Below, piece after piece: positions 59,439 through 64,000 of a stretch of DNA of 64,000 bases. Below the pieces are notes generated by a model. It had not been told where the DNA came from. It did not search any database and was given only the letters and a program-made list of their open reading frames with translations. The stretch is from Nitrogeniibacter aestuarii (GTDB taxonomy: Bacteria > Pseudomonadota > Gammaproteobacteria > Burkholderiales > Rhodocyclaceae). The first letter of the stretch is position 1, and every line of letters begins with the position of its first letter. The DNA lies in the NCBI RefSeq assembly GCF_017309585.1, contig NZ_CP071321.1, forward strand, positions 496,001 to 560,000. The letters run 5' to 3'. The translations under genes and the position numbers were made by a program.

Positions 59439-60014
59439 ATGAAAGACAGAATTGACGAGGCGCTCGAGAGTTTCGATCTGGCCAACCTCGATCCGCGGGA
59501 CCGCATCAGTCCGAACTTCCGCATCTACGAGCTGACTGTCTCCGAACTGGCGATGCGCCAGGGCATCAGCAACCGGTTCGAGACCAATGAGCAGTTGCGC
59601 GCCGCCATCCATCTGGCGCGCAACGTGTTGCAGCCGATTCGCGAGGCCTTCGACAAACCGTATTCGCCCAACAGCGTGTTCCGCAGTCAGGCGTTAGAGC
59701 GGGTGCTCAAGCGCCGACCGGCCACGTGGATCAGCACCAGCCAGCACACCACCGGCTGTGCCTGCGATATCGAGATTCCCGGTGTGCCTACGCTGGAACT
59801 GGCGGAGCGGGCGGTGGAGATCCTGGGCGAATTCGACCAGATCATCTGCGAGTGCTACGACCCGCGCCTGGGGCCGAATGCCGGCTGGGTGCACATCTCC
59901 CTGTGCGCGCCGGGTTCGGGCAAGAAGAACCGGGGCAAGAAGCTCAGCTACATCCGTGACCCGCACACCGATCGCATGGTCTATGTCAGTGGCTTGCGTG
60001 CCAGCGTGGCCTGA
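59439..60014 (+). CDS. M15-family (D-Ala-D-Ala carboxypeptidase-like) metallopeptidase
   Basis: The 191-residue protein has an M15A/VanX-like zinc site: SVFRSQALERV, then His103 and Asp110 in QHTTGCACDIEI and His152 in GWVHISL. Such domains cleave peptide bonds in peptidoglycan stems and are common in phage endolysins and toxin effectors. It has no signal peptide or transmembrane helix. TGAGGAG precedes the ATG, and the gene lies 10 bp after the CHAT protein, so it belongs to the same operon. Its cellular target is unknown. Confidence 0.85.
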   Translation: MKDRIDEALESFDLANLDPRDRISPNFRIYELTVSELAMRQGISNRFETNEQLRAAIHLARNVLQPIREAFDKPYSPNSVFRSQALERVLKRRPATWISTSQHTTGCACDIEIPGVPTLELAERAVEILGEFDQIICECYDPRLGPNAGWVHISLCAPGSGKKNRGKKLSYIRDPHTDRMVYVSGLRASVA

Positions 60015-60126
60015 GGGTGGAGCGCGATATCCGACGGGCGGACCGCTGCGCATGTGAAACCGTGGGTCTCGCATGGGATTTGGCGGCGGGAGCCTTGTAT
60101 AATCTCGGGTTTGATCGAATTGTCTG

Positions 60127-61866
60127 ATGGCCATGAGCGCTGACCCGAAACTTCACCTTGCCGAACTTCTCAAGACCGCGCTCGCCAGCGTGGCGCCCGA
60201 CGCCCCCGAGCGAGACATCCTGCTGGAGCGCCCCAAGCAGGCCGGGCACGGTGATTTTTCCTCGAACCTGGCCATGCAGCTGGCCAAGCCCTTGCGCCGC
60301 AGCCCGCGCGATCTGGCGCAGATGCTGGTGGCCGAGCTGCCTGCCTCCGAGCTGGTGAGCAAGGTCGAGATCGCCGGCCCCGGTTTCATCAATTTCACCC
60401 TCGCCACCGATGCCAAGACCGGTATCGTGACCACCGTGCTCGAGCAGGGCGAGGCCTTCGGCCGTGGTGCGGATAAAGGCATCAGCGTCCAGATCGAATT
60501 CGTCTCCGCCAACCCGACCGGTCCGCTGCACGTGGGTCATGGTCGAGGTGCCGCCTATGGTGCGTCGCTGTCGTCGGTCATGGAGTTTGCCGGCTACAAG
60601 GTGGCCCGCGAGTACTACGTGAATGATGCCGGCCGTCAGATGGATATCCTGGCCACATCGACCTGGCTGCGCTATCTGGCGTTCTTCGGCATCGAGGTGG
60701 CCTTCCCGCCCAACGGTTATCAGGGCGACTACGTCATCGACATGGCACGCGAAATTCGCGATGGTCATCAGGACCGTTTCGCGAAAGTGAGTCTTGAGCA
60801 GGTGACCGCCGGTCTGGTGGATGTGGATGCCGACAAGGAGGCCCACCTGGACGGCCTCATCGCCAACGCCAAGGCCCTGCTGGGGCAGGACTACCACTGG
60901 ATTCACGATTTCGTGCTCACCGAGCAGCTCGGTGACTGCCGCGAAGATCTGGGAGAGTTCGGGGTCACCTTCGACAAGTGGTTCTCCGAGAAGAGCCTGT
61001 TCGACACCGGACTGGTCGAGCGTGCCGTGACCCAGCTCGAAAAGCTCGGTCACATCTATGTGCAGGACGGTGCCAAGTGGTTCCGCTCCAGCGCCTTCGG
61101 CGACGAGAAGGATCGTGTGGTGCAGCGTGACAACGGGCTGTTCACCTACTTTGCTTCCGACATCGCCTACCACCTGAACAAGTACGAGCGCGGCTTCGAT
61201 CGCATGATCGACATCTGGGGGGCCGACCATCATGGCTACATCCCGCGTGTGAAAGGGGCCATACAGGCGCTCGCGCTGGCACCCGAGAAGCTCGAGGTGT
61301 CGCTGGTGCAGTTCGCCGTGCTCTATCGCAATGGCCAGAAGGCGCCGATGTCGACCCGTTCGGGTCAGTTCGTCACCCTGCGCGATCTGCGCAAGGAAGT
61401 GGGCAACGACGCCTGCCGCTTCTTCTATGTGCTGCGCAAGAGCGACCAGCATCTGGACTTCGATCTCGATCTGGCCAAGAGCCAGAGCAACGAGAACCCG
61501 GTGTACTACATCCAGTACGCCCATGCCCGTGTCTGCTCCGTGCTGGGGCAGTGGAACGGGGTCGAGCGCGATCTGCTCGAGGTGGACCTCGGTCGTCTCG
61601 AATCCGAGCGCGAGCTGGGCCTGTGTGCCCGGCTGGCCACGTTCCCGGAGGTGGTGCAATCCGCTGCCGACGACTACGCCCCGCACCAGATCGCCTTCTA
61701 CCTGAAGGACCTGGCCGGCGAGTTCCACAGCTGGTACAACGCCGAGCGCATGCTGGTCGAGGACGAAGACCTCAAGGCCGCGCGTCTGGCCCTGGCGGCC
61801 GCTATCCGCCATACGCTGGCCAACGGCCTGCGTCTGCTCGGGGTCAGTGCCCCGACCTCCATGTAA
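60127..61866 (+). CDS. argS: arginyl-tRNA synthetase
   Basis: ArgS charges tRNA-Arg. The 579-residue protein has the class I HIGH-type motif LHVGHGRG (His135-His138) and the KMSKS-equivalent MSTRSG at about 408. The arginine-specific C-terminal anticodon-binding domain (YIQYAHARVCSVL, LANGLRLLGV) is present. The start could also be the ATG two codons later. It is separated from the M15 gene by 112 bp containing TTGTATAAT (60094-60102), a likely -10 region. Confidence 0.96.
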   Translation: MAMSADPKLHLAELLKTALASVAPDAPERDILLERPKQAGHGDFSSNLAMQLAKPLRRSPRDLAQMLVAELPASELVSKVEIAGPGFINFTLATDAKTGIVTTVLEQGEAFGRGADKGISVQIEFVSANPTGPLHVGHGRGAAYGASLSSVMEFAGYKVAREYYVNDAGRQMDILATSTWLRYLAFFGIEVAFPPNGYQGDYVIDMAREIRDGHQDRFAKVSLEQVTAGLVDVDADKEAHLDGLIANAKALLGQDYHWIHDFVLTEQLGDCREDLGEFGVTFDKWFSEKSLFDTGLVERAVTQLEKLGHIYVQDGAKWFRSSAFGDEKDRVVQRDNGLFTYFASDIAYHLNKYERGFDRMIDIWGADHHGYIPRVKGAIQALALAPEKLEVSLVQFAVLYRNGQKAPMSTRSGQFVTLRDLRKEVGNDACRFFYVLRKSDQHLDFDLDLAKSQSNENPVYYIQYAHARVCSVLGQWNGVERDLLEVDLGRLESERELGLCARLATFPEVVQSAADDYAPHQIAFYLKDLAGEFHSWYNAERMLVEDEDLKAARLALAAAIRHTLANGLRLLGVSAPTSM

Positions 61867-61888
61867 ATCCAATCGAGGATCCGTGCGC

Positions 61889-62455
61889 GTGAGCAATCAA
61901 CGCAAGAACACTAAGAAAGCCCCCCCGAAGAAAGCCGGGGGCGGCGTATTCGTCGGCATCGTCATCGGCCTCATGCTGGGGGCGGTATTCGCGGCCGGCG
62001 TGGCCTGGTATCTGACCCGCTCCAATCCGTTTGTCGACCAGACATCGAGCACTTCGTCCCCCGACCGCGCCCCGCTGACGCCGAAAGTGCTGCCGGGCAA
62101 GCCGGGTGACCGTCCGCTCGAGAAGCCGGAGTTCGATTTCTACAAGATCCTGCCCAAGGGCGACGGTTCGGTCGATATCCCGACCGACGGCAAGCCTGCG
62201 CCCACCGAGGCCCGGCCGGCCGAAAAGCTCTATTTACAGGTGGGTGCCTTTGAAGATCCGACCGAGGCTGACAACCTGAAGGCGCGTCTTGCGTTAATGG
62301 GGGTGGAAGCATCGGTTCAGCGTGGAGAATCGGCCACTGCCGGGACGGTTCACCGGGTGCGGCTCGGGCCCTACGCGCGACTCGATGATCTCAATGCCGT
62401 CCGTGCCGAACTGGCGCGCGCAGGAATCGAATCCAACCTCGTGCGCGTGAAGTAA
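61889..62455 (+). CDS. SPOR-domain cell-division/murein-binding protein (FtsN-like)
   Basis: SPOR proteins bind denuded glycan strands at the division septum. The protein has a short basic cytoplasmic N-terminus (NTKKAPPKKAG), one transmembrane helix (about residues 18-42), a proline-rich linker and a C-terminal SPOR domain from residue 113 (YLQVGAFEDPTEADNLKARL, VHRVRLGPYARLDDL). The GTG at 61889 is chosen because GAGGA lies 9 bases upstream; the ATG of the longer frame overlaps argS. argS-SPOR-dsbA is a recurrent betaproteobacterial order. Confidence 0.9.
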   Translation: MSNQRKNTKKAPPKKAGGGVFVGIVIGLMLGAVFAAGVAWYLTRSNPFVDQTSSTSSPDRAPLTPKVLPGKPGDRPLEKPEFDFYKILPKGDGSVDIPTDGKPAPTEARPAEKLYLQVGAFEDPTEADNLKARLALMGVEASVQRGESATAGTVHRVRLGPYARLDDLNAVRAELARAGIESNLVRVK

Positions 62456-62526
62456 TCGATCGCGGGAACTTGAAATGGCCGGGCGCGTCACAACCGCGTC
62501 CGCCTCAATGCAAGGAACATTCAGTG

Positions 62527-63165
62527 ATGGAACGTCGTGACGTCCTTAAACAGCTGGCAGCGCTGGCTGGTCTTTCCGCCGTCGGTGTGCCGGCCTTTGC
62601 CCAGGCTACCGAGCAGTACGCGCCGGTCAATCCGCCTCAGCCGACTTCCGATCCGGCCAAGATCGAAGTGATCGAGTTCTTCCATTATGGCTGCCCGCAT
62701 TGCCGCGATTTCGATCCGCTGGTGCAGGACTGGGTCAAGACCTTGCCCGAGGACGTCACCTTCACGCATGTGCCCGCCATCTGGGGTAACCCGAAGCTCA
62801 GCGCTCTGGCCCAGTTCTACTATGCGATGGAAACCGTGGGGATTGCCCATGAGCTGCATCCCAAGGTGTTCAAGGCCTATCAGGATGGTCGCGTGCCGCT
62901 CGATACCGAAGAAGGTGCCATCCAGTGGGTCAGCGACAATGGCTTCGACGGCAAGAAGTTCGCCGACGCGTACAAATCTTTTGGCGTTCGCGGCAAGGTG
63001 CAGCGTGCCGATCAGCTGGCCCGCAACTACCGCATCCGTGGCGTACCGACCCTAGCCATCGATGGCAAATTCATGACTTCAGCCTCCATGTCGGGCTCGC
63101 ACGAGAGTTCGCTCAAGGTGGCTGACCAGTTGATCTCGCTGATTCGCCAGACCAAGAAAGGCTGA
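62527..63165 (+). CDS. dsbA: thiol:disulfide oxidoreductase DsbA
   Basis: DsbA introduces disulfides into exported proteins. The 212-residue precursor has a signal peptide with a MERRDVLKQL start and a hydrophobic core up to AFAQA (about residue 26). The thioredoxin-fold active site is Cys56-Pro-His-Cys59 in FFHYGCPHCRDF, and the cis-proline loop is RGVPTLAI. The ATG is preceded by an in-frame GTG that is a weaker alternative. It follows the SPOR gene by 71 bp and is 6 bp before the SDR gene. Confidence 0.95.
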   Translation: MERRDVLKQLAALAGLSAVGVPAFAQATEQYAPVNPPQPTSDPAKIEVIEFFHYGCPHCRDFDPLVQDWVKTLPEDVTFTHVPAIWGNPKLSALAQFYYAMETVGIAHELHPKVFKAYQDGRVPLDTEEGAIQWVSDNGFDGKKFADAYKSFGVRGKVQRADQLARNYRIRGVPTLAIDGKFMTSASMSGSHESSLKVADQLISLIRQTKKG

Positions 63166-63171
63166 TCGTTG

Positions 63172-63972
63172 GTGAGTGACGCCCGCGCGCGCCGCGATGC
63201 CGAAAGGCCGCGGCGCGTTTTTCTGACCGGCGCCAGCAGCGGCATCGGCACCGCCCTGGCGCGCAGATACGCACAGGAAGGGGCGCAGATCGGCTTGCTC
63301 GGTCGCCGGCGGGATGCGCTTGAGGCCCTTGCCGCTGAGTTGCCGTGTCAGACCTGGCTGTATACGGCGGACGTGGCTGATGCGGTTGCCATGCACGCGG
63401 CCGGTCTGGCGTTCATCGAGCATTTCGGTGTGCCGGACCTCGTCATTGCTAGCGCGGGCGTCTCGGCAGGGACGCTGACCGAGTTCGAAGAGGACGCCCG
63501 GGTGTTCGAGCGGATCTTCCAGACCAACGTGCTGGGCATGGTGCACACCTTTCAGCCCTTCATCGAACCGCTCCGTTCATGCGGGCGTGGCACGCTCGTG
63601 GGCATTGCGTCGGTGGCCGGCATTCGAGGCCTGCCCGGTGCCGGTGCTTACAGTGCCTCCAAGGCAGCGGCGCGCACCTATCTGGAAAGCCTCCGCGTGG
63701 AATTGCACGGATCGGGCGTGCGTGTGGTGACCCTGTCGCCGGGTTATATCGATACCCCGATGACTCAGGTCAATACATACCCGATGCCGTTTCTGATGCC
63801 CGCTGACAAGGCCGCGGAGCGCATGGCAGCCCTCATCGACAAGGGGGCACGACATGCCGTGGTGCCCTGGCAGATGGGGCTGGTGGCGCGGGTTCTGGGT
63901 GTCCTTCCCCGGTGCGTGTATGACCGTCTGTTTGCTCGTGCGGGACGCAAACCGAGGCAGCTTCCTCTATAG
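63172..63972 (+). CDS. short-chain dehydrogenase/reductase
   Basis: The 266-residue protein has the SDR nucleotide loop TGASSGIG (residues 19-26), the NVLGM and SAG motifs, the catalytic Ser in GIASVAG and the YSASK motif with Tyr and Lys. After the PGYIDTPM segment, a C-terminal hydrophobic patch (VPWQMGLVARVLGVLP) suggests membrane association, as in other SDRs of this type. The GTG is chosen; a TTG one codon earlier is possible. The substrate is unknown. Confidence 0.9.
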   Translation: MSDARARRDAERPRRVFLTGASSGIGTALARRYAQEGAQIGLLGRRRDALEALAAELPCQTWLYTADVADAVAMHAAGLAFIEHFGVPDLVIASAGVSAGTLTEFEEDARVFERIFQTNVLGMVHTFQPFIEPLRSCGRGTLVGIASVAGIRGLPGAGAYSASKAAARTYLESLRVELHGSGVRVVTLSPGYIDTPMTQVNTYPMPFLMPADKAAERMAALIDKGARHAVVPWQMGLVARVLGVLPRCVYDRLFARAGRKPRQLPL

Positions 63973-64000
63973 GGGTTGCGCATCGCAGCATCTGGCTGGC

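Noticed and set aside
57521..59524. 667-codon minus-strand frame opposite the 3' part of the CHAT gene
   Set aside because: Antisense shadow; no motif, and it conflicts with the M15 gene start.
59986..61896. 636-codon minus-strand frame opposite argS
   Set aside because: Antisense of argS, with typical antisense composition.
1..64000. CRISPR arrays, tRNA and rRNA genes
   Set aside because: No regularly spaced direct repeats, no cloverleaf with a CCA end and no conserved rRNA segments were found by eye.

Overview
The window looks like a chromosomal segment of a GC-rich betaproteobacterium, most likely Rhodocyclales (Azoarcus/Thauera/Zoogloea-type). The assignment rests on family-level recognition of the gene products and on gene order (nitrogen-PTS cluster next to rpoN, nqr operon, ubiTVU, N-acetylglutaminylglutamine amide operon). 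No alignment was run, so genus is not claimed.

Layout. 0-8.7 kb is housekeeping on the minus strand: recA-recX-lptB-rpoN-hpf-ptsN-hprK, a psiF-like gene, and pncC-pgpA-thiL. 9.1-13.9 kb is a three-gene plus-strand osmoprotectant operon (asnO-ngg-M42 peptidase) closed by a strong terminator. 14-17.3 kb is an AT-richer module: a LysR regulator facing an exported RidA and a Tat-exported PLP enzyme. 17.3-18.5 kb is decayed DNA containing an RHS remnant. 18.5-21.1 kb carries a delta-class carbonic anhydrase lipoprotein, a transglutaminase-like protein, an RcnB-like protein and a small membrane protein. 21.1-27.7 kb is the nqrABCDEF-nqrM operon with a CBS-domain gene at its end. 28-30.7 kb is ribE-ribBX-ribH-nusB. 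30.8-40.9 kb holds a VOC/WYL pair, cutA-dsbD, an ABC exporter whose two subunits are separated, queF, envelope proteins, a GST, a hydrolase, a ferredoxin and a VanZ-like protein.

41-47.2 kb is accessory: a truncated copy of the osmoprotectant peptidase 3' end with its terminator, an exported RHS polymorphic-toxin-like protein with a putative immunity gene, and two tandem 172-bp elements with palindromic ends. 47.2-49.7 kb encodes the O2-independent ubiquinone proteins UbiT, UbiV and UbiU behind an FNR/ANR-like box. A sodium:solute symporter and ubiB follow.

53.1-60.0 kb holds the most striking locus: a caspase-like protease, an 1818-residue protein with two alpha/beta-hydrolase domains and a CHAT protease domain, and an M15 peptidoglycan-peptidase-like protein, apparently one operon. 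The window ends with argS, a SPOR protein, dsbA and an SDR.

The candidate undescribed systems are (1) the caspase/CHAT-hydrolase/M15 operon, (2) the periplasmic PLP enzyme/RidA module and (3) the RHS toxin tail with its overlapping downstream gene. All functional statements about these three are inference from domains and gene order.
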